Part shown: one piece after another, positions 1 to 7,144 of the stretch
How the letters are laid out: each line of letters starts with the position of its first letter
Position numbering within the stretch: the first letter of the stretch is position 1
Assembly: GCA_026169575.1 (NCBI GenBank)
Contig: JAPFCT010000083.1
Location: forward strand, 1-10,704
Length of the DNA stretch: 10,704 bases
Origin: Faecalimonas sp.
GTDB taxonomy: Bacteria; Bacillota_A; Clostridia; Lachnospirales; Lachnospiraceae
Direction: 5' to 3'
Translations under genes and position numbers: made by a program
Notes under the pieces: model-generated
The model's input: the letters and a program-made list of their open reading frames with translations, nothing else
Databases searched by the model: none
Told to the model about the DNA's origin: nothing

Positions 1-1088
1 GCGCTCCTGCACTCCTGCCCAAAGATCTTCGTACGCGAATGGCGCTTGACTGCGGAGCTTCGCTTGTGATCGAACTTCCGGTCCGGTATGCCACCGGAAG
101 TGCAGAACTTTTCGCTTTTGGAGCCGTCTCGCTTCTCGACCAGCTTGGATGCGTTGATTTTCTTTGTTTTGGCAGTGAATGCGGCGACATCGGAAAGTTG
201 CAGACCCTTGCTGATTTTTTTGCAGAAGAATCTGTGTCATTTAAAAATCTGCTGCGGTCCTTTTTAAAAGCGGGCCACTCCTATCCAGCCGCCCGGAGGG
301 AAGCTGCCACGCAGCTGTTTGCTGATGACACTCTCTCTGCCATTCTAAATGAGCCGAACAATATTTTAGGAATCGAATATCTGAAAGCGCTGCGCAAAAG
401 AAAGAGCGCGATTCTCCCCGTCACTGTCCGGAGAAAAGGCGCTCATTACCATGATATGACCCCATGCGAAACTTTCAGTTCCGCCTCTGCCATCCGCAGA
501 TTATTCACGGAGATGGAAGCGGATGCCCTTTCACTTCTTGCCGGACACGTTCCGGCAAAGGTCGGCCAGCTCTGCAAAAGTACTTATAAAACCCGCTTTC
601 CAGTATCCTCCGGCGATTTTTCACTCCTGCTGAAATACCGTCTGCTCCGGGAGTCGCCCGACTCACTTTCGCAGTGGCAGGATGTCTCTGCCCCACTTGC
701 GAACCGGATCATCCGGAGCAGAGACCAGTTTCAAAACTGGGATCAGTTCTGTGATCTTTTAAAGACACGTGAACTCACTTACACACGGATCAGCCGGGCG
801 CTTCTGCACATCTGTCTGGAAATTCCAGAGCCTGATAAAAGTGTGCCCCCTTTTTATGCACGTATACTCGGCTTTCAAAAGTGTGCCTCTCCGCTGCTGT
901 CACTGTTAAAGCAAAAAAGCAGTATTCCGCTGGTCACAAAACTGGCAGATGCTTCTTTTTGCCTGGAACCGGCCGATGCCATGCTCCGGGAAGATATCCA
1001 CAGCGCTGATCTGTATGAATCCGTTGTCACAGACAAGTTTCAGCAGCCTTTTCACAACGAATACCGCCAGTCGGTCATTATTGTATGA
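1..1088 (+). CDS. tmcAL: tRNA(Met) cytidine acetate ligase, 5'-truncated by window edge
   Basis: TmcAL (YlbM family) makes N4-acetylcytidine at the wobble base of elongator tRNA-Met, using acetate and ATP. The reading frame is open from base 3, so the gene starts upstream of the window; the ATG at 39 is internal. The visible part begins in the conserved RxxMAL...LVIELP segment and keeps family hallmarks: FGSECGD, the PNNILGIEYLKAL nucleotide-site segment, FSSASAIRRL (SS-x-IR type), SLLLKYRLL and the C-terminal RELTYTRISRALLHI. About 50 N-terminal residues, including the expected HxGH-type nucleotidyltransferase motif, are missing from view. The gene ends at a TGA followed 13 bases later by a terminator hairpin, and it converges on the minus-strand run to its right. 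Family assignment is by motif recognition and I consider it secure; activity cannot be judged without the N-terminus. Confidence 0.93.
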   Translation, partial: APALLPKDLRTRMALDCGASLVIELPVRYATGSAELFAFGAVSLLDQLGCVDFLCFGSECGDIGKLQTLADFFAEESVSFKNLLRSFLKAGHSYPAARREAATQLFADDTLSAILNEPNNILGIEYLKALRKRKSAILPVTVRRKGAHYHDMTPCETFSSASAIRRLFTEMEADALSLLAGHVPAKVGQLCKSTYKTRFPVSSGDFSLLLKYRLLRESPDSLSQWQDVSAPLANRIIRSRDQFQNWDQFCDLLKTRELTYTRISRALLHICLEIPEPDKSVPPFYARILGFQKCASPLLSLLKQKSSIPLVTKLADASFCLEPADAMLREDIHSADLYESVVTDKFQQPFHNEYRQSVIIV

Positions 1089-1101
1089 TCTGCTATAAAA
1101 T

Positions 1102-1175
1102 AAAACTGCGCCCTGCCAGACAGCCGGTCCTTTTGGATCCTGACCATCTTTTGCAGAACGCAGTTTTTTCTTTTC
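1102..1175. terminator. Bidirectional intrinsic terminator between tmcAL and the DegV-family gene
   Basis: AAAACTGCG (1102-1110) pairs with CGCAGTTTT (1159-1167). Inside it, CTGC (1113-1116) pairs with GCAG (1153-1156) and GGTC (1126-1129) pairs with GACC (1142-1145), giving an extended interrupted stem. The plus strand continues into TTTTTTCTTTT, suited to ending tmcAL. Read on the minus strand, the stem is followed by TTTTATTTTATAG, suited to ending the DegV-side transcript. It fills the 112-bp gap between two converging genes. Confidence 0.8.
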
Positions 1176-1200
1176 CCGATTCACCGCTCTTTCATCAGCA

Positions 1201-2058
1201 CTATTTTCCCATCACTTTTGTACATGCAACCGCCATGGCCCCCGGGCCGATATGGCATGCCACACTCAGCGACAGTTTATCCATATGTACATCGTATCCC
1301 GGAAATCTGTTCTCAATCTCTTCCTTCCATTTTGCAGCTTCCTCCTCAGAGCAGGTATATGCCGCCTGAAGATATACCTCGTGATCTTTAAACCGTTCTC
1401 TGATATCCTTTTCGATCGCATCGAGCATGGTCTTTTTTGCCTGCTTGAAGCCACGTACTTTTGCAAACGCATCCAGCTTTTCCCCCTGGATCTGAAGAAC
1501 TGGTTTTAAATTCAGAACCGTACCGATCGCCGCTGCCGCCGCCGTGATCCGTCCTCCCTTTTTCAGGTATTTCAGGGTATCCACGGTAATATAAATACTT
1601 GCATCAAGCTTCTCCGCTTCCAGCTGTTCCTGGATCTCCGCCGCACTCCTTCCTTCTTCTGCAAGCGCAACCGCATCCAGAACAGACTGTCTCTGTGTCA
1701 CAGAGATCCGCTGATTATTTATTACGCGCACGCGTCCTTCATACTCTGCTGAAAGCGCCATTGCAGTCTCGCAGGAGCTGCTCAGTCCGCTGGACATCGG
1801 AATATGTACCACTTCTTCATATTCTTCCAAAAGGCGGTCCCACAGTTCCATGACTTCTCCAGGAGCCGGCTGCGAAGTAGAGATATCCGAATCCTGCGTC
1901 AGATGCTGGTAAAACTCCTCCTGTGTCAGTGTAATATCTTCCTGATATAAATTCCCATCAATAAAAAACGGCATCGGCACTACTTCAATTCCAAGTTCTT
2001 TTGCCTGCGCCTGCGTAATTCCGCTGTTACTGTCTGTTACAATTGCTATTTTTCTCAT
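1201..2058 (-). CDS. DegV family protein (FakB-like fatty-acid-binding protein)
   Basis: DegV/FakB proteins bind a fatty acid in a buried pocket; FakB members present it to the kinase FakA for phosphorylation and entry into phospholipid synthesis. At 285 aa this is full length. Visible motifs are TDSNSGI (8-14), TSQP (61-64, the carboxylate-contacting loop), SSGLSSS (89-95), DTLKYLKKGGRI (160-171), LNLKPVL (182-188) and HIGPGA (269-274). The middle loop, usually a glycine-containing S-x-GQG-type turn, reads SVTQRQS (119-125), so it departs from the common form. The start is supported by AAGGAGAG just upstream of the ATG. It is the last gene of the minus-strand run, 19 nt after walJ, and is followed by the shared terminator. 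No fakA is visible, so a role in exogenous fatty-acid use is inferred from family only; the bound lipid is unknown. Confidence 0.92.
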   Translation of the reverse strand: MRKIAIVTDSNSGITQAQAKELGIEVVPMPFFIDGNLYQEDITLTQEEFYQHLTQDSDISTSQPAPGEVMELWDRLLEEYEEVVHIPMSSGLSSSCETAMALSAEYEGRVRVINNQRISVTQRQSVLDAVALAEEGRSAAEIQEQLEAEKLDASIYITVDTLKYLKKGGRITAAAAAIGTVLNLKPVLQIQGEKLDAFAKVRGFKQAKKTMLDAIEKDIRERFKDHEVYLQAAYTCSEEEAAKWKEEIENRFPGYDVHMDKLSLSVACHIGPGAMAVACTKVMGK

Positions 2059-2077
2059 ACATCTCTCCTTCTTACGA

Positions 2078-2875
2078 TCAAACCGTTATAATGTCTGAAG
2101 GCATATCCCGCTTTGCAACTTCCATCCGGAAATCTCCCGGCTTATACGGAACATCGCTTAACAGCACTTCCATCTTCACCGTCTCATATGCCAGTTCTGA
2201 ATAATTATTCTCCTTGCTTAAATGTCCGAGCAGTACATATTTCAGATTGTCATGCAAAATATCGCACAGCAGGCGCCCGGACAGTTCATTTGACAAATGC
2301 CCTCTTTTTCCAAGCACTCTCTGCTTAAGATAATACGGATAGCTTCCGACTTCCAGCATATGGATATCATGATTCGCCTCCAGAAGTACCGCATCTAAAT
2401 TCTGAAGCTTTGACACGGTATACTCATCGTAGATTCCAAGATCTGTCGCCACCGCAACAGAATGATCTCCCTGCTCGATCCGGTAGCCAGACGGTTCATT
2501 TGCATCATGCGAGATCGCAAACGCCTCCACACTCAGATCCCCGAGCATAAATTTCTGGTCGACATCAATCTCATGAAACAATCCATCCGGGATTTCCCCG
2601 AGCTTTTTATATTCTCTGACTCCGCGGATCGTTCCCCGTGTCGCAAATACGGGAATCTCATATTTTCTGCTGAATACGCCCAGCCCTTGTATATGATCCG
2701 AATGTTCGTGGGTAAGCAGGATTCCATCCAGCTCTTCTCCTTTGATCTCCAGGTCTTTTAAGCCTTCCTCAATGCGCTTTTTACTGATCCCCGTATCGAT
2801 CAGAAGATGCGTGTGATCGCTCCCGACATAAATACAGTTTCCACTGCTCCCACTTGCTATACTGCATAATCTCAT
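2078..2875 (-). CDS. walJ: WalJ/YycJ family metallo-beta-lactamase-fold nuclease
   Basis: A 265-aa cytosolic metallo-beta-lactamase-fold hydrolase. Metal-binding motifs are all present: HEHSDH (56-61), SHDA (122-125), TDLG (144-147) and the C-terminal GHLSKENN (217-224); EANHD (166-170) is another conserved element. The N-terminus LCSIASGSSGNC is typical of YycJ/WalJ. Characterised YycJ-type proteins have 5'-3' DNA exonuclease activity, with a proposed role in mismatch repair. In Bacillus the gene belongs to the walRKHIJ operon; here it lies behind polA and coaE instead, which fits a DNA-repair role. Its ATG overlaps the coaE stop (ATGA, 4 nt), implying translational coupling, with GGAG 11 nt upstream inside coaE. 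Family identification is firm; exonuclease activity is inferred. Confidence 0.9.
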   Translation of the reverse strand: MRLCSIASGSSGNCIYVGSDHTHLLIDTGISKKRIEEGLKDLEIKGEELDGILLTHEHSDHIQGLGVFSRKYEIPVFATRGTIRGVREYKKLGEIPDGLFHEIDVDQKFMLGDLSVEAFAISHDANEPSGYRIEQGDHSVAVATDLGIYDEYTVSKLQNLDAVLLEANHDIHMLEVGSYPYYLKQRVLGKRGHLSNELSGRLLCDILHDNLKYVLLGHLSKENNYSELAYETVKMEVLLSDVPYKPGDFRMEVAKRDMPSDIITV

Positions 2876-3477
2876 CGTGACTGTATCTCCATTTTCTTTA
2901 ATATCTCCTCTATCTGTTTCTTTGTATCTTCAAAACTTCCACTGTTATCGATCACCCGGTCGCACTTTGCCCGGAACACCTCATCCGGGTTCTGGTTCTG
3001 CATGATTTCTTCACAGCGTTGTTCTGTATATCCCCGCGCTTCTTTCAACCGGCAGATACGGATATCTTTCTCCGTATAAATATACCAGAGTTCATCACAG
3101 ATTTCCTCATAGTGCTCCTCCAGCAAAAGCGCCGCCTCAATGATCAGGAGGGGCGTTTCCCTCCTGCCTTCTTCTTCCATTTGTTTTAAAAAGCATTTTT
3201 TTACTTCCGGATGGATCAGCCCGTTCAGAAACTGTAATTTCCCCGGGTCAGAAAAGACAACTGCCCCAAGCCGTTTCCGGTCAATTTCTTTTTCAGGAGT
3301 AAGGATCTCTTCTCCGAAATATTCTACGATCTTTTCATAACAGTATGTTCCATACGCCTGCAGACTGTGTGCCATTTTGTCAGCCTCACAGACAACTGCG
3401 CCGTAAGTTTCTTCTAAAAATCTCAGTACTTCACTTTTTCCGGAGCCAACTCCTCCGGTAATCCCGATTGTCTTCAT
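2872..3477 (-). CDS. coaE: Dephospho-CoA kinase
   Basis: CoaE phosphorylates the 3'-hydroxyl of dephospho-CoA with ATP, the last step of coenzyme A synthesis. The 201-aa product is normal length. It opens with MKTIGITGG and a P-loop GGVGSGKS (8-15), then CEADKMAH with the conserved Asp (33), the CoA-domain segment around FLNGLIHPEV, EAALLLE, a lid region with RLKEARGYTEQR, and DRVIDNSGS near the C-terminus. A longer reading from an in-frame ATG at 3492 would add five residues and lie inside polA. I prefer 3477 because GAGG at 3490-3487 sits 9 nt upstream, the canonical family N-terminus begins there, and the ATG falls 1 nt after the polA stop. Its 3' end overlaps walJ by 4 nt. polA-coaE adjacency is common in bacteria. 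Confidence 0.94.
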   Translation of the reverse strand: MKTIGITGGVGSGKSEVLRFLEETYGAVVCEADKMAHSLQAYGTYCYEKIVEYFGEEILTPEKEIDRKRLGAVVFSDPGKLQFLNGLIHPEVKKCFLKQMEEEGRRETPLLIIEAALLLEEHYEEICDELWYIYTEKDIRICRLKEARGYTEQRCEEIMQNQNPDEVFRAKCDRVIDNSGSFEDTKKQIEEILKKMEIQSR

Positions 3478-3478
3478 A

Positions 3479-6091
3479 TTACTTAGCCTCATACCAGTTC
3501 TTTCCCGTATGCATGTCCACTTCTAGCGGAACATCAAGCTGTGCCGCCTGCTCCATCTGTTCTTTTAAGATCTTCTGAACTTCTTCCAGTTCCTCTTCAT
3601 ATGCCTCGATCAGAAGTTCATCGTGCACCTGCAGGACGAGTCTTGACTTCATCTTTCGCCCGGTCAGTTCTCTGTGTACTCCGATCATCGCGATCTTCAT
3701 CACATCCGCTGCGGTACCCTGGATCGGCGCATTCATCGCTACACGCTCCCCAAAGGAACGCTGCATAAAATTGCTGGAAGAAAGTTCCGGAACCGGACGT
3801 CTTCTTCCAAACAGCGTGACGACATAGCCCATTTCTTTTGCATGCGCCACAGTGTCATCCAGAAACTTTTTGATCCCCGGATAGGTCTCAAAATAACGGT
3901 CGATATATTCTGCCGCTTCTTTTCTCGTAATGCTCAGATCCTGGCTTAATCCAAAAGAACTAATTCCATAAACAATCCCGAAGTTGACTGCCTTTGCATT
4001 TCTCCGCTGAAGTTCTGTCACCTCGTCAAACGGTGTATGGAATACCTGGGAGGCTGTGATCCGGTGAATGTCTTTTGCCTCCCGGTAGGCATGGATCAAT
4101 TCCTGATCCCCCGAGCAGTGTGCAAGGATGCGAAGTTCGATCTGCGAATAATCTGCGTCGACAAATACATATCCATCTTCCGGGATAAATACCTTCCGGA
4201 TCAGTCTTCCAAGTTCCATACGGACCGGAATGTTCTGAAGATTCGGTTCTGTACTGCTGATCCGCCCGGTTGCAGTGATCGTCTGGTTAAACTTTCCGTG
4301 GATCCTTCCATCTGCACAGATGTAATTTGCAAGCCCGTCTGCATAAGTGGATTTTAATTTTGTGAGCTGGCGGTATTCCAGTATCTTTTCCACAACCGGA
4401 TATTCCGGAGCCAGTTTGTCAAGCACATCTGCTGCGGTGGAGTACCCCGTCTTCGTCTTCTTCCCGTGTGGAAGTTTTAATTTTTCAAATAAGATCACGC
4501 CGAGCTGTTTCGGTGAATTGATATTAAATTCTTCTCCTGCCTGCTCATAGATTTCTTTTTCCAGTTCAACAATCTTTGCACCGAGCTGTTCTCCATAAAA
4601 CCGGAGCGCATCCGCCTCGATGCGCACTCCCGCCTGCTCCATGGCAAACAGTGTAAATGCCAGTGGCATCTCGATCGACCGGAACAGATTTTCCGTTCCC
4701 GTCTCCTTCAGCTTCTCTTCCAGTGCCGCCGCTGCCGCCCAGACAGTGTAGGCCTCATAACATGTTTTCCGATCACCCTCGATCTTCTCATCGACAAGCA
4801 GAGACAAGTGTTCTGCCGCTACGTCCTGCCATGTATAGTCACTCTTCAGTGGGTTCAGCAGATACGCTGCGATCCCGACATCAAAGCAGGCGTCCGGCGA
4901 TCCAATGTGGATATGCGAAAGCGCTGCTTTCACATCAAACAGCGCCAGAACTGTTTTCTCTGCAAGATGTTCCACCAGCGCAAACAGATCCTCTACCGCA
5001 AGTGAGCCTCCTGCAGAAAATGTGTAGATTTCTTTCTCACCAAAAGCAAGCCCCACGCTTCCGATCCCTGATGCATGGGAAAAAAGCGGCAGTGCATCCT
5101 TCTCTTCTCTTCCGAAGCTGACACCTGCAACAGCCTCTTTTTCTGCCCGGGCAAATATTTCCTCAGCTTCTTTTTTCTCTGTCACATGGATAAACCCGTC
5201 TTCGATTTTATTTTCTTTTCTTTCTACCTCAAATTTCCCGAGCAGATTTTTAAACTGAAGCTTCTGAAAACAATCATACGCTTCCTCAGTATACAGATTT
5301 CCGATCTTCGCCTCAGAAAGTTCATAGGAGATCGGCGCATGTACCTCGATCGTCGCCAGAACTTTACTCATCTGCGCCTTATCGTAATGTTCTTTCAGCG
5401 CTTTTGCAGCACGCGGCGGCTTCAATTCTTCTACATGTGCGTAAGCATTCTCGATGGAACCGTATTCGGTGATGATCTTTGTCGCCGTCTTCTCCCCGAT
5501 ACTTGGAACACCCGGAATATTATCAGACGCATCTCCCATCAGTGCTTTCAGATCAATAAATTCCTGCGGTGTCACCTGGTAGCGTGCTTTTACCTCTGCC
5601 GCACAGTAATCTTCGATCTCTGTCTTTCCCTGCTTTGTCTTCGGAATCCTGATCTTCACACGCTCTGTTGCAAGCTGAAGAAGATCCCTGTCCCCAGATA
5701 AGATCGTCACATCCATCCCTGCGCGCTCTCCGATCCCCGCGATCGTTCCAAGCAGATCATCGGCTTCCAGCCCTTCCTGCTCCACGATCTTTACTTTCAT
5801 CGCGCGCAGAACTTCCTTCATGACCGGAACCTGCTGTCTTAATTCTTCTGCCATCGGCTTTCTCGTCCCCTTATAATCAGAGAACATCTTATGGCGGAAC
5901 GTCGGTGCGTGGACATCAAACGCGACTGTCAGATAGTCCGGATGCTCTTCCTCCAGAATTTTAAACAAAATATTCAGAAAACCATAAATAGCGTTTGTAT
6001 GAAGCCCCTCTGCATTCGTCAGATCCGGGACTCCATAAAACGCTCTGTTTAAAATACTATGTCCATCTATCAATAAAATTTTTTCACTCAT
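3479..6091 (-). CDS. polA: DNA polymerase I
   Basis: An 870-aa family A polymerase for Okazaki-fragment maturation and repair. Residues 1-~290 are the 5' nuclease: LLIDGHS, GLEADD (107-112), SGDRDLLQL (132-140) and the helix-hairpin region DASDNIPGVPSIGEKTA (187-203). Residues ~300-465 have the position and size of the 3'-5' exonuclease domain but lack its catalytic carboxylates: VSFGREE (324-330) replaces the DxE motif, FDVKAAL (385-391) lacks the expected Asp, and T449 stands where the last Asp should follow Y445. Residues ~475-870 are the polymerase: motif A DADYSQIELRILAH (645-658, metal Asp 647), motif B RRNAKAVNFGIVYG (696-709) and motif C QVHDELLIEA (821-830, Asp 824). So the enzyme should polymerise and process flaps without proofreading, as in Bacillus-type Pol I. 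GGAGAG precedes the ATG. It lies 70 nt after the DUF1893 gene and 1 nt before coaE. Confidence 0.97.
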   Translation of the reverse strand: MSEKILLIDGHSILNRAFYGVPDLTNAEGLHTNAIYGFLNILFKILEEEHPDYLTVAFDVHAPTFRHKMFSDYKGTRKPMAEELRQQVPVMKEVLRAMKVKIVEQEGLEADDLLGTIAGIGERAGMDVTILSGDRDLLQLATERVKIRIPKTKQGKTEIEDYCAAEVKARYQVTPQEFIDLKALMGDASDNIPGVPSIGEKTATKIITEYGSIENAYAHVEELKPPRAAKALKEHYDKAQMSKVLATIEVHAPISYELSEAKIGNLYTEEAYDCFQKLQFKNLLGKFEVERKENKIEDGFIHVTEKKEAEEIFARAEKEAVAGVSFGREEKDALPLFSHASGIGSVGLAFGEKEIYTFSAGGSLAVEDLFALVEHLAEKTVLALFDVKAALSHIHIGSPDACFDVGIAAYLLNPLKSDYTWQDVAAEHLSLLVDEKIEGDRKTCYEAYTVWAAAAALEEKLKETGTENLFRSIEMPLAFTLFAMEQAGVRIEADALRFYGEQLGAKIVELEKEIYEQAGEEFNINSPKQLGVILFEKLKLPHGKKTKTGYSTAADVLDKLAPEYPVVEKILEYRQLTKLKSTYADGLANYICADGRIHGKFNQTITATGRISSTEPNLQNIPVRMELGRLIRKVFIPEDGYVFVDADYSQIELRILAHCSGDQELIHAYREAKDIHRITASQVFHTPFDEVTELQRRNAKAVNFGIVYGISSFGLSQDLSITRKEAAEYIDRYFETYPGIKKFLDDTVAHAKEMGYVVTLFGRRRPVPELSSSNFMQRSFGERVAMNAPIQGTAADVMKIAMIGVHRELTGRKMKSRLVLQVHDELLIEAYEEELEEVQKILKEQMEQAAQLDVPLEVDMHTGKNWYEAK

Positions 6092-6161
6092 TCTTCTCTC
6101 TCCGTTTCGGTGTCTCGTTCTTACTTATCATACACCAGATCGGAGATTTTTAAAAGAGATT

Positions 6162-6629
6162 TTATTTTTTCATCAGTCTCGCGATTGTTTTCTCCAGCGC
6201 TGCAAATGCTTCTTCCGGATCTTCAACCGACTGCACAGTCTGTTCCATCGGGCACATCCCGTCTTTTGTGCGGTTTTCGATATATGGGACACGCTCTTCA
6301 AACGTAAATCGAACCTGATGTTTTTCCAGTACGCTCACTGCGCCATCGCTCATGACAATGCCAGACACCGCGTCTGCCTTCCCTAAAACTGCAAGAAGGG
6401 CCGCCGCCTTCCCGACCACTTTGTCTGCAATCACCGCGTTTTGAAATGCGTTTTGATCTGCGCGCAGTTCCACCATCAGCGGTTTGATCCCGATCGCATC
6501 AGAGACCCGCACCACTCCGTCCCCGGATAAGATCACGCAGCTTCTTTGTTCCTTTTTCAGTATTCTGACCGCATCGACCATACGGTCCCTGATTGTTTGT
6601 TCCTTACTCTTCTCCTCTGTCCCGTTCAA
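6162..6629 (-). CDS. DUF1893 domain protein, TTG start
   Basis: A 155-aa soluble protein of the DUF1893 family, function unknown. Family features seen: CVILSGDGVVR (31-41), GIKPLM (47-52), ADKVVGKAAALL (68-79), and the signature YIENRTKDGMCPMEQ (116-130) with Cys126. As I recall, the Thermotoga representative TM1506 has a cytidine-deaminase-like fold; the zinc motifs of true deaminases (H/C-A-E and PCxxC) are not present here, so deaminase activity should not be assumed. The start is TTG at 6629-6627: AAAGGAGGG lies 8 nt upstream, an almost ideal ribosome binding site, whereas the first in-frame ATG (codon 17) would cut into the domain and has no such site. The start lies 26 nt inside the preceding ECF gene, suggesting coupled translation. 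Family is confident, role open. Confidence 0.85.
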   Translation of the reverse strand: MNGTEEKSKEQTIRDRMVDAVRILKKEQRSCVILSGDGVVRVSDAIGIKPLMVELRADQNAFQNAVIADKVVGKAAALLAVLGKADAVSGIVMSDGAVSVLEKHQVRFTFEERVPYIENRTKDGMCPMEQTVQSVEDPEEAFAALEKTIARLMKK

Positions 6630-7134
6630 TGAGCCACCCTCCTTTTTTTAATGTAAAATAGAAAAGCGGAATGACCGCGATCTGAAGGATCATGCCTGGA
6701 ATTCCTGACACGATTCCTGCAAGAAACGCTCCCAGACTGGCAAACGGAAACTGAAATCCCAAAAGTTTCACTCCGATGATCAGAGAGAGTCCATAAAGTA
6801 CTCTCCCTGAGATCATCGAACAGAGCAGTGTCAGATACACGTTCATTTTCCGGATAAAGATTCCGGTAAAAATCCCGTAAGCAGCCAGTTCCACAAGCAT
6901 AAAATAAAGCTTCGGAACCGGAGGCATCCCCGTAAGGATGGAGCTGACAAGTGGTACGATCAGTCCGATCAGCCCTCCGCAGCAGGGACCAAGCAGGATC
7001 CCCGCGATCATGACCGGCAGATGCATCGGCAGAAATGCCATCCCCGCACCTTCTCCGAAGATGTGAAATGCCTGAGGCAGCACAAGTCCAACGGCGGTCA
7101 GAAGACCTCCATATACAATCTTTTTCGTTCTCAT
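6604..7134 (-). CDS. ECF transporter S component (substrate-binding membrane subunit)
   Basis: A 176-aa, very hydrophobic protein with about six predicted membrane segments (roughly 5-23, 37-52, 53-68, 80-98, 102-125, 130-162) and a short basic N-terminus MRTKKIVYGG. Segments such as LLTAVGLVLPQAFH, MHLPVMIAGILLGP and LTGMPP...ELAAYG match energy-coupling-factor S components, which capture vitamins or precursors and pair with a shared energising module (EcfT plus two ATPases) encoded elsewhere. No energising genes are present here. The substrate cannot be named; nearby coaE does not by itself imply pantothenate. An upstream in-frame TTG (7176) lies inside pepV without a ribosome binding site, so I take the ATG at 7134, which has AAGG 8 nt upstream and starts 10 nt after the pepV stop. 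The 3' end overlaps the DUF1893 gene by 26 nt. Confidence 0.82.
   Translation of the reverse strand: MRTKKIVYGGLLTAVGLVLPQAFHIFGEGAGMAFLPMHLPVMIAGILLGPCCGGLIGLIVPLVSSILTGMPPVPKLYFMLVELAAYGIFTGIFIRKMNVYLTLLCSMISGRVLYGLSLIIGVKLLGFQFPFASLGAFLAGIVSGIPGMILQIAVIPLFYFTLKKGGWLIERDRGEE
6637..6645 (-). promoter_or_regulatory. Strong ribosome binding site deciding the TTG start of the DUF1893 gene
   Basis: On the minus strand AAAGGAGGG is separated by 8 nt from the TTG at 6629-6627. It lies inside the end of the ECF S-component gene. The close match to the anti-Shine-Dalgarno complement supports a non-ATG start. Confidence 0.8.
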
Positions 7135-7144
7135 ACGCTTAGCC

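Noticed and set aside
3478..3492. coaE start at the ATG at 3492, inside polA
   Set aside because: It adds five residues before the canonical MKTIGITGG and has a weaker ribosome binding site than the ATG at 3477.
4657..5701. Long open frames on the plus strand opposite polA (4657-5121 and 5075-5701)
   Set aside because: They lie antisense to strongly conserved polA coding sequence, have no ribosome binding sites and give low-complexity, Ser/Pro- or Phe/Leu-rich products; they are shadows.
6092..6161. Possible internal promoter before polA (TATGAT at 6132-6127, minus strand)
   Set aside because: The -35 region 17 nt upstream reads TTTTAA, a poor match, so I do not call it a promoter. The 70-nt gap nevertheless leaves room for one.
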